Source: Pectobacterium brasiliense (GTDB lineage: Bacteria > Pseudomonadota > Gammaproteobacteria > Enterobacterales > Enterobacteriaceae). Taken from it: DNA of 64,000 nucleotides. Below are positions 37,217 to 46,102 of the stretch, in pieces; positions within the stretch are counted from its first letter, which is position 1; every line of letters starts with the position of its first letter. Below the pieces are notes generated by a model. It had not been told where the DNA came from and made no database searches. It saw only the letters and a list, made by a program, of their open reading frames with translations. A program made the translations under genes and the position numbers. The stretch is taken from assembly GCF_016950255.1 (NCBI RefSeq), contig NZ_JACGFN010000001.1, forward strand, positions 2,356,001-2,420,000, read 5' to 3'.

Positions 37217-40200
37217 ATGACGCAGCTTCCCACCGCAAAACTGACCTCGCTTAGCCTGGATGAACTCAAAAAGCTGGCAAGAGAAAAGAAGAAAACGGGC
37301 AACGCATCTTCAGGCAAAGCCATTGTTCCGCACGCGACACCCGGCAGAGTACATTTCCCCATGACCAGCGCGCAGAAGCGCATCTGGATGCTCTCCCAAT
37401 ACCTTGACGATAGTCAGGTCTACAATAATCCCTATGTGCTTGCCTGCAGGATCGAGCACGACATGGAGCCGCAGCGAGTACAGCAAACGCTCGACTATCT
37501 GATGCAACAACATGACATTCTGCGTACGACATTCCGGCTGGTCGACAACGATGTGTGCCAGTGTGTTGCTGACGACATATCTTTCACGTTCAGCTTTGAA
37601 GATATCTCCGCATTCAGCGAAGAGGACATTGAAAAATATGTCTCGGAGACGGCCAAGGCGAAAGGGAATATTGTTTTTGATCTGGAGAATGGCCCCTTGG
37701 TTTATCTCCATATGGTCAAAACCCATCAGTATGACTATGTGCTGTTCCTGACCTTTCATCACATTATTTCCGACGGGTGGACGGTCAATGTGTTCTTCAA
37801 GATGCTCATGGAAAACTACTTTCGTCTGCTGCAGGGCGGGACATTACCCAGCGAAAAAACGCTCCAGTTCACCGATTATGCACTGGCGGAAGATCGCTGG
37901 TATACCGAGGGCCAATACCAGACCGGGCTGGCCTACTGGGCGAAGAAGCTGGATGGCATCACAGGGCAGTTAGATCTGGCGACGGACTACCCGCGTCCAG
38001 CCAAAATGAGCACCACCGGGGGAATCGCCAGCCAGTTCTTTGATGCGGCTTTCTGCCAGCGCTTACAAATCTGTGCGACACAGCATCAGGCGACACAATT
38101 CCACGTTATCCTCACGGCATACCAACTCCTGCTGCATAAATACAGCGGGCAGCAGGAAATCATCATCGGCGCACCGTTTGCCAACCGAAATTTACCTGCC
38201 ACGCAAAACATGATGGGGCTATTCATGAATACCCTGCCATTACGTTTTGATATCGATCCTAATGTCAGTGTCGCCTCCCTGATTGAGGGCGCGCGCGACG
38301 AGTGTGAAGAAACCTTGAGATACCAGGATGTGCCGTTCAATTATATTCTGGACGAGATTACCTATGTGCGTAATCCCCAGATCAATCCCATCTTTCAGGC
38401 AATCTTGACGTATCAGGTCTTCCCCCATTTTCACAGCAGCCATGGCGGGTTCAAATACAAGCCGTTAAAAGTGGATTACGGCACCGCAAAACTGGATCTG
38501 AATTTATGGGTAGAAGAAGACAAGGATAGCGACGGCCTGCTGTTCACCATGAACTACAGCAGCGCATTATTTTCCAGCAGCACCATCCAGCGCATGCTGA
38601 ACGATCTGCGGACGGTTCTTGAAACCTTAATCACCCAGCCGCAGTTAACCGTTCGGGATATCTCACTGTTAAGCGACGAAGAACGCCGCGCGACAATCGC
38701 ACAATGCCGCCCGACCGCTAACACATTCCCGCCAGCGGTTCATCAGCAGTTTGAACAACAGGCACAGCAACATCCCGATGCCATCGCGGTTCACTGTGAA
38801 GGCCGCACGTTCAGCTATGCTCAGCTCAATGAACGGGCAAACCAGCTGGCTCATCAGCTCCAGAAAGACGGCATTGCTCATGGCGAGTGTGTCGCGCTGT
38901 TCATGCCGAAAAGCGAGTATTACGTCATCGCGATTCTGGCCGTGTTAAAGGCAGGCGGATGCTATGTTCCCATCGATATCGATCTCCCTGAACAACAGGT
39001 TGAGTTCATCCTGCAAAATTCCGCCGCCCGCTGTGTCATCATCGACGAACAGGCACCCGGTGACGGGCTCCCCTGCCTCTACGTCAGACAAAATCGCAGC
39101 ATGATGCCAGTAAGCAACCCATCGCAGCCACAGGCTACGGATGGTCCGGCTTACATCATTTATACCTCGGGCAGTACCGGCAAACCGAAAGGCGTTCGTG
39201 TCAAACACTCGCAGCTTAGCCACTACTGTCAGGCCATTCGACCCGTGCTCAACCTGCCGCACAATGCCCGCTACGGCATGTTTTCATCCTTCACCACCGA
39301 TTTAGCACACACGGTACTGTTCCCCGCGCTGATTCATCAGGGTCAGTTAGACGTGATCAGCACGGAATTACTCCGCTCCCCACAGGAGCTGTTCGCTTAT
39401 CTGGCGCAATACCCGGTCGATTGCATAAAGATTACGCCGTCGCATTTAGCGACGTTATTGACGTCACCGCAGGCTGAAGCGTTGTTGCCTCGCCAGTTAT
39501 TGGTTATCGGCGGAGAACGTGTTCCTCTGTCACTCATCAAGCGTGTACGCGAGTTCCAAACGTCTTGCCGCCTCCTCAATCATTATGGGCCAACCGAATG
39601 CACCGTCGGCGTCACCACCTATCCGGTGCCAAACGATCTCAGTCTCCTTTCAGGCGACTATTTGCCTATTGGTAAACCTCTGTCTGATAGCCATGTTCTG
39701 CTGCTCGATCCTTATCACCAGCTCGTTCCGGCTGGATTACCAGGAGAAATTTATCTGGGCGGTTCGCATGTCGCAGAAGGGTACATCGGCCTGCCAGATC
39801 AAAATAACGCGCGCTTCATTCCTCACCCTTACCTTGAGGGCGAACGGCTTTATCGCAGCGGTGACAAAGGCCGTTTCCTGCCTGATGGCAATCTTGAATT
39901 TATGGGGCGTTTGGATCGTCAGGTTAAAGTGCGCGGCTACCGTGTTGAGCTGACGGAGATCGAACAGGCATTGCAACAGGTTGCTAATGCGACCCACGTT
40001 GCTATTAAACAAAACACGCTGCCCCATGGCGAAACTGTCTTAACCGCGTACCTGTGCGGCATTGATGAACCCAGTCAGGCCACAGTAAAAACGGCACTGC
40101 AAAAAAGGCTGCCAGACTATATGCAGCCAGAACGCTGGGTATGGCTAGACGCGATGCCATTAACAGCCAGCGGTAAGATAAATTATGCCGCGCTACCCCT

Positions 40201-41290
40201 GCCTTCAGCAGAAAAGCGCGTAGCATTCCATGCCCCGGAAAATCAGCGTGAACACGACCTGCATGAAATTTATCGCGACATTTTACAAAGCGAGACGATT
40301 GATACGCAGGAGAGCTTCTTTACCCTTGGTGGGAATTCTCTCAGCGCATTAAAGCTTATCCTGAGCGTTAATCAGCACTTTGGGACATCCCTGTCTCTGG
40401 GGCAGCTGTTCGAAAACAGCAGCATTGCCCAGTTGGCCCGCGTGATTGAAGACAAGGGATCGCAGACTCAAGCCGCAAGGGTGACGATCAATCGTGGGCA
40501 GCCTGAAGATAACCCCACTTTGCTTCTGATCCATCCCGCTGGCGGTAACGTGCTTTGTTATTCCGGGCTGGCGCGTGAATTGGGCGAGCGCTATCCGATC
40601 TATGGCATTCAGGTGCCCGATTTCAGTGTTAACCAGCCTTATAACGCCGATATCAAAGCGCTTGCCGCTTTCTATCTTTCAGAAGCTGGCGACATCGTTC
40701 ATCACTCCCGTCTGGTACTCGGAGGATGGTCTCTCGGTGCAACTATCGCTTTTGAAATGGCGCAGCAGATCGCGAAAAAAGGCATAACACCGACGGTATT
40801 AGTGTTGGACCAGCCTGCTCCAGAGATCAACATCGATGGCTCAGCAGACATGAACGAGGCGGAGCGTCTGGCGTATTTTGCGCATAAAGTGGCTTTGTTT
40901 ACCGGTGCATCTTTCGATCTTTCAGAGCAGTCGCTTGCAGACATGAGCAATGCGCAACGAACGTCGCGCTTTCTGGCCGAATTTAAACGTGTGGGACTGG
41001 TTCCTGAGTCGATTGGGCCTGGAGAATTTCAGGACTTTATCAATATCCTGCAAACCCATATCTATGCGACGGACGCTTACCGTGGCGAGCGCTACTCAGG
41101 TGATGTGCTGGTCGTCGAGGCGGAAGATATTTTACCCGGCCGTATCCGCCTGCCAGAGTCGGGGCTGGGGTGGCGTCGCCTCACTTCAGGTTGCCTGACG
41201 GTACTGCCGACGTCCGGCGATCATATCTCAATGATGAACGCACCGCACATTTCCCGCATAGCCGAACAGCTCAAAAAAGTATGGCAATAA
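37217..41290 (+). CDS. Nonribosomal peptide synthetase, C-A(Asp)-PCP-TE
   Basis: A 1357-residue terminal module. The N-terminus has a Lys-rich helix (LSLDELKKLAREKKK) that may be a docking element. C is about 45-480 (HHIISDG, His181-His182-Asp186). A is about 500-1000 (YIIYTSGSTGKPKG, NHYGPTECT, RLDRQVKVRGYRVEL). PCP is near 1010-1080 (LGGNSLS, Ser1041). TE is about 1100-1357 (GGWSLG, Ser1172; GDH, His1336). The specificity positions read D-L-T-K-V-G-H-V-G-K, one change from the known aspartate code DLTKVGHIGK, so Asp is the predicted substrate. It probably adds Asp to the polyketide intermediate and releases the product. Confidence 0.93.
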   Translation: MTQLPTAKLTSLSLDELKKLAREKKKTGNASSGKAIVPHATPGRVHFPMTSAQKRIWMLSQYLDDSQVYNNPYVLACRIEHDMEPQRVQQTLDYLMQQHDILRTTFRLVDNDVCQCVADDISFTFSFEDISAFSEEDIEKYVSETAKAKGNIVFDLENGPLVYLHMVKTHQYDYVLFLTFHHIISDGWTVNVFFKMLMENYFRLLQGGTLPSEKTLQFTDYALAEDRWYTEGQYQTGLAYWAKKLDGITGQLDLATDYPRPAKMSTTGGIASQFFDAAFCQRLQICATQHQATQFHVILTAYQLLLHKYSGQQEIIIGAPFANRNLPATQNMMGLFMNTLPLRFDIDPNVSVASLIEGARDECEETLRYQDVPFNYILDEITYVRNPQINPIFQAILTYQVFPHFHSSHGGFKYKPLKVDYGTAKLDLNLWVEEDKDSDGLLFTMNYSSALFSSSTIQRMLNDLRTVLETLITQPQLTVRDISLLSDEERRATIAQCRPTANTFPPAVHQQFEQQAQQHPDAIAVHCEGRTFSYAQLNERANQLAHQLQKDGIAHGECVALFMPKSEYYVIAILAVLKAGGCYVPIDIDLPEQQVEFILQNSAARCVIIDEQAPGDGLPCLYVRQNRSMMPVSNPSQPQATDGPAYIIYTSGSTGKPKGVRVKHSQLSHYCQAIRPVLNLPHNARYGMFSSFTTDLAHTVLFPALIHQGQLDVISTELLRSPQELFAYLAQYPVDCIKITPSHLATLLTSPQAEALLPRQLLVIGGERVPLSLIKRVREFQTSCRLLNHYGPTECTVGVTTYPVPNDLSLLSGDYLPIGKPLSDSHVLLLDPYHQLVPAGLPGEIYLGGSHVAEGYIGLPDQNNARFIPHPYLEGERLYRSGDKGRFLPDGNLEFMGRLDRQVKVRGYRVELTEIEQALQQVANATHVAIKQNTLPHGETVLTAYLCGIDEPSQATVKTALQKRLPDYMQPERWVWLDAMPLTASGKINYAALPLPSAEKRVAFHAPENQREHDLHEIYRDILQSETIDTQESFFTLGGNSLSALKLILSVNQHFGTSLSLGQLFENSSIAQLARVIEDKGSQTQAARVTINRGQPEDNPTLLLIHPAGGNVLCYSGLARELGERYPIYGIQVPDFSVNQPYNADIKALAAFYLSEAGDIVHHSRLVLGGWSLGATIAFEMAQQIAKKGITPTVLVLDQPAPEINIDGSADMNEAERLAYFAHKVALFTGASFDLSEQSLADMSNAQRTSRFLAEFKRVGLVPESIGPGEFQDFINILQTHIYATDAYRGERYSGDVLVVEAEDILPGRIRLPESGLGWRRLTSGCLTVLPTSGDHISMMNAPHISRIAEQLKKVWQ

Positions 41291-41295
41291 CACAT

Positions 41296-41332
41296 TCGCC
41301 GTCTGCGGTTTCAAACGCAGAACGGCGATTTT
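41296..41332 (+). terminator. Terminator-like hairpin after the C-A-PCP-TE gene
   Basis: TCGCCGTCTGCG (41296-41307) pairs with CGCAG and ACGGCGA (41316-41328) with one bulge, followed by TTTT. Two further genes follow on the same strand, so it is probably a partial terminator within the operon. Confidence 0.6.
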
Positions 41333-41354
41333 ATGACGTAAGTGAGGAGAAAAC

Positions 41355-41981
41355 ATGGGTCATCCCCCGTCGTTAACCGTTTGGCGATATCTGGTATCGC
41401 GCGATGCGCTTCTGACCATCATCATACCAGTCGTTATGTATAACATCGCATTTTTACAATGGGGGGCTGGCGTCGCGCTGTTAATAACCGCGATCTATTC
41501 CGGTGTACTGCAACTCATCAGCCGTTGGCAAGGCTATCTGCCAATCATTGCTCTCATCCTGGTATCGGGGCTTAGCCACTACCTTTATCTGGAAGGCGTC
41601 ATCTTGTTCGATATCCATCAAGAGAGCGTCTTTTTGGCGGTCAGCGGCGCAATTTCAACCGTGATTATTTTTACCATTTACAGCATCAAGGGGCGTCCGG
41701 TCATACAAACATTGGCGGAACAAGCCACGCCAGCGCTGAAGACACTCCCCGTTTATGGCACACCGCAGTACGTCCGCGTCTGGAACGAGGTATCACTGGT
41801 CTGGATTCTGGTTTACCTGGTGAAAGCCATCATTATCTACCTCCTTTCCCGCCAGCCTGGTTTGCCGATGGATACGCTTGTCCTCATCAGCGGATGGCCT
41901 CTTACGCTACTGCTGGTGATCTTCAGTTTCCGATGGCCAAAGCATCGCTGGTCGTCACTTGCACACGATAACGCTGCCTGA
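41355..41981 (+). CDS. Integral membrane protein, unknown, in NRPS/PKS operon
   Basis: A 208-residue protein with about five or six membrane helices (LTIIIPVVMYNIAFLQW, ALLITAIYSGVLQLI, IIALILVSGLSHYLYL, VFLAVSGAISTVIIFTIY, LVWILVYLVKAIIIYLL, LVLISGWPLTLLLVIF). The plan resembles VC0807-type membrane proteins, but I cannot name a family. It starts after GAGGAGAAAAC, 64 bp after the thioesterase-bearing NRPS. Self-protection or export of the product is possible from its position only. Confidence 0.65.
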   Translation: MGHPPSLTVWRYLVSRDALLTIIIPVVMYNIAFLQWGAGVALLITAIYSGVLQLISRWQGYLPIIALILVSGLSHYLYLEGVILFDIHQESVFLAVSGAISTVIIFTIYSIKGRPVIQTLAEQATPALKTLPVYGTPQYVRVWNEVSLVWILVYLVKAIIIYLLSRQPGLPMDTLVLISGWPLTLLLVIFSFRWPKHRWSSLAHDNAA

Positions 41982-42033
41982 TTAGCGCTGCAGGTAGTGC
42001 ATAACATCATGAATGCTAAATATAGGGAATATT

Positions 42034-43050
42034 ATGAACCCGTTAGAAAACAAGCTGATTGTACTGAATCGTCATCCTGATGGCCCCGCACAGTTAGAGG
42101 ATTTCAGGCTCGAAGAACGCCATATCAATGCACTACAGCCCGGCGAATATCTGGTTGAAAACAAATGGCTATCCATTGACCTTTATACACGCCCACGGCT
42201 TAACAAGAACACAGCCTACGTGAGCCCAATCAAACAGGGAGAAGTGATTCAAGGTGAAACAGTAGGCTACGTCGTGGCAACGAAGAACCCACACTTTAAG
42301 GTTGGAGATTGCGTGTTCACCTTTTCAGGCTGGCAGAAATACTATGTCGGCACGCCTCAGGATTTTATTACGCATCGCCTGCCGCCAACGGCTCTGTCAC
42401 CCTCTATTTTTCTCGGCGTGGTAGGCACACCGGGACGTTCCGCTTATTTTGGCATGAGCAAAATTGCCAAACCTAAAGCGGGAGAAACGCTGGTGGTATC
42501 CGCCGCATCAGGGGGCGTAGGTTCCGTCGTCGGTCAGTTAGGCAAACAGGCTGGATGCCGGGTTGTGGGTCTGGCTGGAAGCGAAGAGAAATGTCGCTAT
42601 GTCGTTGAGACATTAGGCTTTGATGCCTGTGTTAACTATAAAGAAGATGACTTAAATCACGCCTTGCGGTCTGCCTGCCCTGACGGAATTGATATCTATT
42701 TTGAAAACGTTGGCGGCAGGATTTCACTTTTTGTTGCCAAACTACTTAACGAAGGCGCCAGAGTCCCCGTCTGTGGCAGTGCGGCACAATACAATCAGGA
42801 TCCTGACGTTGACGCATCCAGCACCGTAGCATTTTTCTCTTCTTTACCCGATGCCCCACTAAGCCGCTTTTTTCTTGTGACAGAATGGTTTAAAGACTAT
42901 GCGGAAGCAAATATCTGGCTATTGGATGCCGTGGAGAAGGGGCAGTTAAAATATCGAGAGAACATTATTGAGGGAATAGAGAATGCGCCTCAAGCCTTTA
43001 TCGACTTATTAGACAGCAAACACTTTGGCAAGCAGCTAGTGCGCCTGTAA
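42034..43050 (+). CDS. MDR-family NADP-dependent oxidoreductase (CurA/leukotriene B4 dehydrogenase-like)
   Basis: A 338-residue zinc-free medium-chain reductase. AASGGVGSVVGQLGKQAGCRVVG is the nucleotide-binding glycine motif, and VGTPGRSAYFGM and YFENVGG are typical of the CurA/YncB group that reduces enone double bonds. ATG at 42034 follows AGGGAA; an earlier ATG at 42013 would add seven residues. As the last gene of the locus it could act as a trans enoyl reductase for the PKS, or be an unrelated gene. A strong terminator follows. Confidence 0.85.
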   Translation: MNPLENKLIVLNRHPDGPAQLEDFRLEERHINALQPGEYLVENKWLSIDLYTRPRLNKNTAYVSPIKQGEVIQGETVGYVVATKNPHFKVGDCVFTFSGWQKYYVGTPQDFITHRLPPTALSPSIFLGVVGTPGRSAYFGMSKIAKPKAGETLVVSAASGGVGSVVGQLGKQAGCRVVGLAGSEEKCRYVVETLGFDACVNYKEDDLNHALRSACPDGIDIYFENVGGRISLFVAKLLNEGARVPVCGSAAQYNQDPDVDASSTVAFFSSLPDAPLSRFFLVTEWFKDYAEANIWLLDAVEKGQLKYRENIIEGIENAPQAFIDLLDSKHFGKQLVRL

Positions 43051-43075
43051 GACACTGAGACAGTAAATTAAAGAC

Positions 43076-43108
43076 AAAAAAATAGACGTCGATTGACGTC
43101 TATTTTTT
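43076..43108. terminator. Bidirectional terminator closing the NRPS/PKS locus
   Basis: A-tract plus ATAGACGTC pairs with GACGTCTAT plus T-tract around GATT, a long perfect stem at 43076-43108. It stops the plus-strand operon and can also terminate leuU transcripts from the other side. Confidence 0.9.
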
Positions 43109-43112
43109 ATGT

Positions 43113-43199
43113 TGGTACCGAGGACGGGACTTGAACCCGTAAGCCCAATCGGGCACTACCACCTCAAGGTAGCGTGTCTACCAATTCCACCACCACGGC
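43113..43199 (-). tRNA. leuU: tRNA-Leu (GAG)
   Basis: An 87-base leucine tRNA with anticodon GAG (loop CTTGAGG), a long variable arm (GCCCGATTGGGC), T-loop GGTTCAAGTCC and encoded CCA. It matches E. coli leuU closely, but base 5 of the acceptor stem is T opposite T68, a U-U mismatch where E. coli has A-U. It lies with secG and glmM as in E. coli and forms the right border of the accessory region. Confidence 0.95.
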
Positions 43200-43223
43200 A
43201 TCACAATTACTGCTTTAAAACGC

Positions 43224-43556
43224 TTACTTCGGAATGTCACTCGCCGGCGTTGAAGGCGCAGCAGGCGTTGTCGTCTGCTCGACTTTTTCTGGCTGGCTCA
43301 GGTTATCCCATGCACCGCCTCTTTTCTGCAGCGAACTTAAGTTGCCCAGAATGAGACTGATGATGAAGAACAGGGTCGCCAGTATCGCCGTCATGCGGGT
43401 CATGAAATTACCAGAGCCGCTCGAACCGAACAAAGTGGCAGAAGCACCTGCTCCGAACGACGCTCCCATATCAGCACCTTTACCCTGCTGAAGCATGATC
43501 AAGGCAACCAGCCCGATCGATACTAACAGGAAAATCACTAATAGAGCTTCGTACAT
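43224..43556 (-). CDS. secG: Preprotein translocase subunit SecG
   Basis: A 110-residue inner-membrane protein of the SecYEG channel. It has two membrane helices (ALLVIFLLVSIGLVALIML and TAILATLFFIISLILG), the conserved QQGKGADMGASFGAGAS between them, and a Pro/Thr-rich tail. It is transcribed away from glmM and followed by leuU, as in E. coli. Confidence 0.96.
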   Translation of the reverse strand: MYEALLVIFLLVSIGLVALIMLQQGKGADMGASFGAGASATLFGSSGSGNFMTRMTAILATLFFIISLILGNLSSLQKRGGAWDNLSQPEKVEQTTTPAAPSTPASDIPK

Positions 43557-43731
43557 AGTCGTACCCGTTAACCGTTTTCCCCATGATTCATGGAGATGCT
43601 ATATTCTGGCGGTAAACCGCGTGTCATTCCGCTAAGCAGGATGGAGAACATCCCTTATCAAGCGGGTCTGAATACTAACCAAAGGATGTAGCGTACGCAA
43701 GGGTAATTTGGTCACGACAGGTTGATTGCAG

Positions 43732-43773
43732 AAAAAAACAGCGGCTTTCGACGCAAGAGACCTATCGAAAGCC
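43732..43773 (-). terminator. glmM terminator
   Basis: GGCTTTCG (43743-43750) pairs with CGAAAGCC (43766-43773). On the minus strand GCTG and seven T residues follow. It lies 33 bp after the glmM stop. Confidence 0.75.
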
Positions 43774-43805
43774 TTATCACCCTGATTGGCGAGTCAAAAA
43801 CGCCC

Positions 43806-45143
43806 TCAGCCAGCAGCTTTTACCGCATCGGCAATACGATTCGCCAACGCGATGACCGTCTCTTCGTGTTCACCCTCAACCATAACGCGGATGAGTGGCT
43901 CAGTGCCAGATTTACGCAACAATACCCGCCCGCGTCCGGCCAATTCTTTTTCCACATCCTGCGTAATCTGCTGTACGTTTTTGTCTTCCAGCGGATCGTG
44001 TTCCCCTGTAAACCGCACATTGACCAGAATCTGTGGAAACAGCTTCATACCGCTGCATAAATCATGCAGGCTCATATGGTTTTTCACTATCGCAGTAAGG
44101 ACTTGCAAACCAGCAATCACACCGTCGCCCGTCGTAGTTTTGTCCAGCAGGATCACATGACCGGAGTTTTCTGCCCCGATGCGCCACCCTTTTGCCTGCA
44201 TCATTTCTAATACATAGCGGTCACCCACTTTGGCACGAGCAAACGGGATACCCAACTGCTTTAACGCTACCTCAAGCCCCATGTTACTCATCAGCGTGCC
44301 TACCGCACCACCGCGCAGTTGCCCTTGGCGTAGACCTTCGCGGGCGATGATATACAGGATCTGATCGCCATCAACCTTGTTGCCTAAATGGTCGACCATG
44401 ATGAGCCGATCGCCATCGCCGTCAAACGCCAGCCCAACGTCCGCTTTCTCAGCCAGTACGCGCGCCTGTAGCTGTCTGACGTCCGTCGCCCCGCATTCTT
44501 CATTGATGTTCATCCCATCAGGCTCACAGCCAATCGCGATGACTTTAGCGCCAAGCTCGCGCAATACGCTAGGGGCGATATGATAGGTAGCGCCATTGGC
44601 ACAATCGACGACGATCTTTAAACCGTTAAGGCTCAGTTCGCTCGGGAACGTTCCCTTACAAAATTCGATGTAGCGTCCGGCAGCGTCAACAATGCGGCTG
44701 GCTTTGCCTAATTCAGCCGACTCTACACACGTCAACGGTTTTTCCAGCTCAGCCTCGATCGCTTCTTCTACGTCATCCGGCAGCTTAGTGCCGTCAATTG
44801 AGAAGAATTTAATACCGTTGTCGTAATACGGGTTGTGAGAAGCAGAAATCACGATACCCGCTTCCGCACGGAACGTACGGGTCAGATAAGCAACCGCAGG
44901 CGTCGGCATCGGGCCGGTAAAAGAAGCCGACAAACCCGCAGCTGCCAGCCCGGCTTCTAGCGCAGACTCCAGCATATAGCCAGAAATACGGGTATCTTTG
45001 CCGATGATAATCTTACGAGAACCATGTCGCGCGAGAACTTTCCCAGCGGCCCAACCCAGTTTAAGTACAAAATCAGGGGTAATCGGCGTATCGCCAACCT
45101 TGCCACGTACGCCATCGGTACCAAAATATTTGCGGTTACTCAT
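43806..45143 (-). CDS. glmM: Phosphoglucosamine mutase
   Basis: Converts glucosamine-6-phosphate to the 1-phosphate for peptidoglycan and LPS precursors. [15 protein letters not shown] contains the phosphorylated active-site Ser, AFDGDGDR the magnesium loop and [12 protein letters not shown] the C-terminal phosphate-binding loop. Length is 445 residues, as in E. coli. It begins eight bases after the folP stop, so both share a transcript. Confidence 0.97.
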   Translation of the reverse strand: MSNRKYFGTDGVRGKVGDTPITPDFVLKLGWAAGKVLARHGSRKIIIGKDTRISGYMLESALEAGLAAAGLSASFTGPMPTPAVAYLTRTFRAEAGIVISASHNPYYDNGIKFFSIDGTKLPDDVEEAIEAELEKPLTCVESAELGKASRIVDAAGRYIEFCKGTFPSELSLNGLKIVVDCANGATYHIAPSVLRELGAKVIAIGCEPDGMNINEECGATDVRQLQARVLAEKADVGLAFDGDGDRLIMVDHLGNKVDGDQILYIIAREGLRQGQLRGGAVGTLMSNMGLEVALKQLGIPFARAKVGDRYVLEMMQAKGWRIGAENSGHVILLDKTTTGDGVIAGLQVLTAIVKNHMSLHDLCSGMKLFPQILVNVRFTGEHDPLEDKNVQQITQDVEKELAGRGRVLLRKSGTEPLIRVMVEGEHEETVIALANRIADAVKAAG

Positions 45144-45151
45144 CTCGTTTT

Positions 45152-45985
45152 TTATTCCTTCGCAGAAAGGGTGGCCTCAACAATGCGCATGGCATCAGCC
45201 GTTTCTTTTACATCGTGCACGCGAATAATCTGTGCTCCCTGCATCGCCGCAATCACTGCGCAGGCGATGCTGCCGTGAACCCGCTGCGCAGGCGGTACAT
45301 TGAGGATCTGTCCAATCATGGATTTCCTCGACATGCCAACCAGAAGAGGCAGTTCAAAACGATGTAACTCGCTCAGACGAGCCAGAAGCGCATAATTATG
45401 GGCAAGATTCTTACCGAATCCGAACCCAGGATCCAGCAATAGCTTACTTTTCGGAATATTGGCGTTCACACAGCGATCAATCTGCTGCTGCAAGAAATCA
45501 CCAATATCCCGCATCAGGTCATCATAATGCGGTTTGTGCTGCATAGTTTTCGGCATACCCTGCATATGCATCAGGCACACTGGCAGACCTGTTGCCGCAG
45601 CCGCCTCCAGAGCTCCGGGCTCTTGCAACGCGCGGATATCATTAATCAGATGTGCTCCCGCCTGCGCCGATGCTGTCATCACTTCCGGCTTTGAGGTATC
45701 GACCGAGATCCATACGTCAAAACGTTTAGCAATGGCTTCGACCACGGGAACTACACGGTCCAGCTCTTCTTCCGTGCTCACCTCAGCCGCACCGGGACGC
45801 GTCGATTCACCGCCAATATCAATCAGGGTCGCGCCAGCGTTAACCATCTCCTGAACGTGCAGTAATGCCGCATCAAGCTTGTTGTGTTTACCACCATCGG
45901 AAAAAGAGTCCGGCGTGACGTTAAGAATGCCCATGATGTGTGGGCAGGAAAGATCCAGCGTTGAGTCTCTGGCAACCAGTTGCAT
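45152..45985 (-). CDS. folP: Dihydropteroate synthase
   Basis: Joins p-aminobenzoate to dihydropterin pyrophosphate in folate synthesis; the sulfonamide target. The family signatures [16 protein letters not shown] and [11 protein letters not shown] are present, with [10 protein letters not shown] and the C-terminal RVHDV. Length is 277 residues. It is followed closely by glmM and preceded by a terminator after ftsH. Confidence 0.97.
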   Translation of the reverse strand: MQLVARDSTLDLSCPHIMGILNVTPDSFSDGGKHNKLDAALLHVQEMVNAGATLIDIGGESTRPGAAEVSTEEELDRVVPVVEAIAKRFDVWISVDTSKPEVMTASAQAGAHLINDIRALQEPGALEAAAATGLPVCLMHMQGMPKTMQHKPHYDDLMRDIGDFLQQQIDRCVNANIPKSKLLLDPGFGFGKNLAHNYALLARLSELHRFELPLLVGMSRKSMIGQILNVPPAQRVHGSIACAVIAAMQGAQIIRVHDVKETADAMRIVEATLSAKE

Positions 45986-46042
45986 GATTTACCTCCGCAG
46001 TCTGGTGTAGTTAGCATGAAATGTGGTTCGAAGAACACTCCC

Positions 46043-46071
46043 AGTAAAAAACCCCAGCCTGAGCTGGGGTT
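46043..46071 (-). terminator. ftsH terminator
   Basis: ACCCCAGC (46051-46058) pairs with GCTGGGGT (46063-46070) around CTGA. On the minus strand the stem is followed by TTTTTTAC. It lies between the ftsH stop and the folP start, so folP needs read-through or its own promoter. Confidence 0.85.
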
Positions 46072-46102
46072 TCGTAAGTTACAGATGTGAATCGCAGGCG
46101 GA

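Noticed and set aside
22002..43112. Integrative island with att sites at metY or leuU
   Set aside because: No integrase gene is present, and I found no copy of the leuU or metY 3' end at the opposite border, so tRNA-directed integration is not supported.
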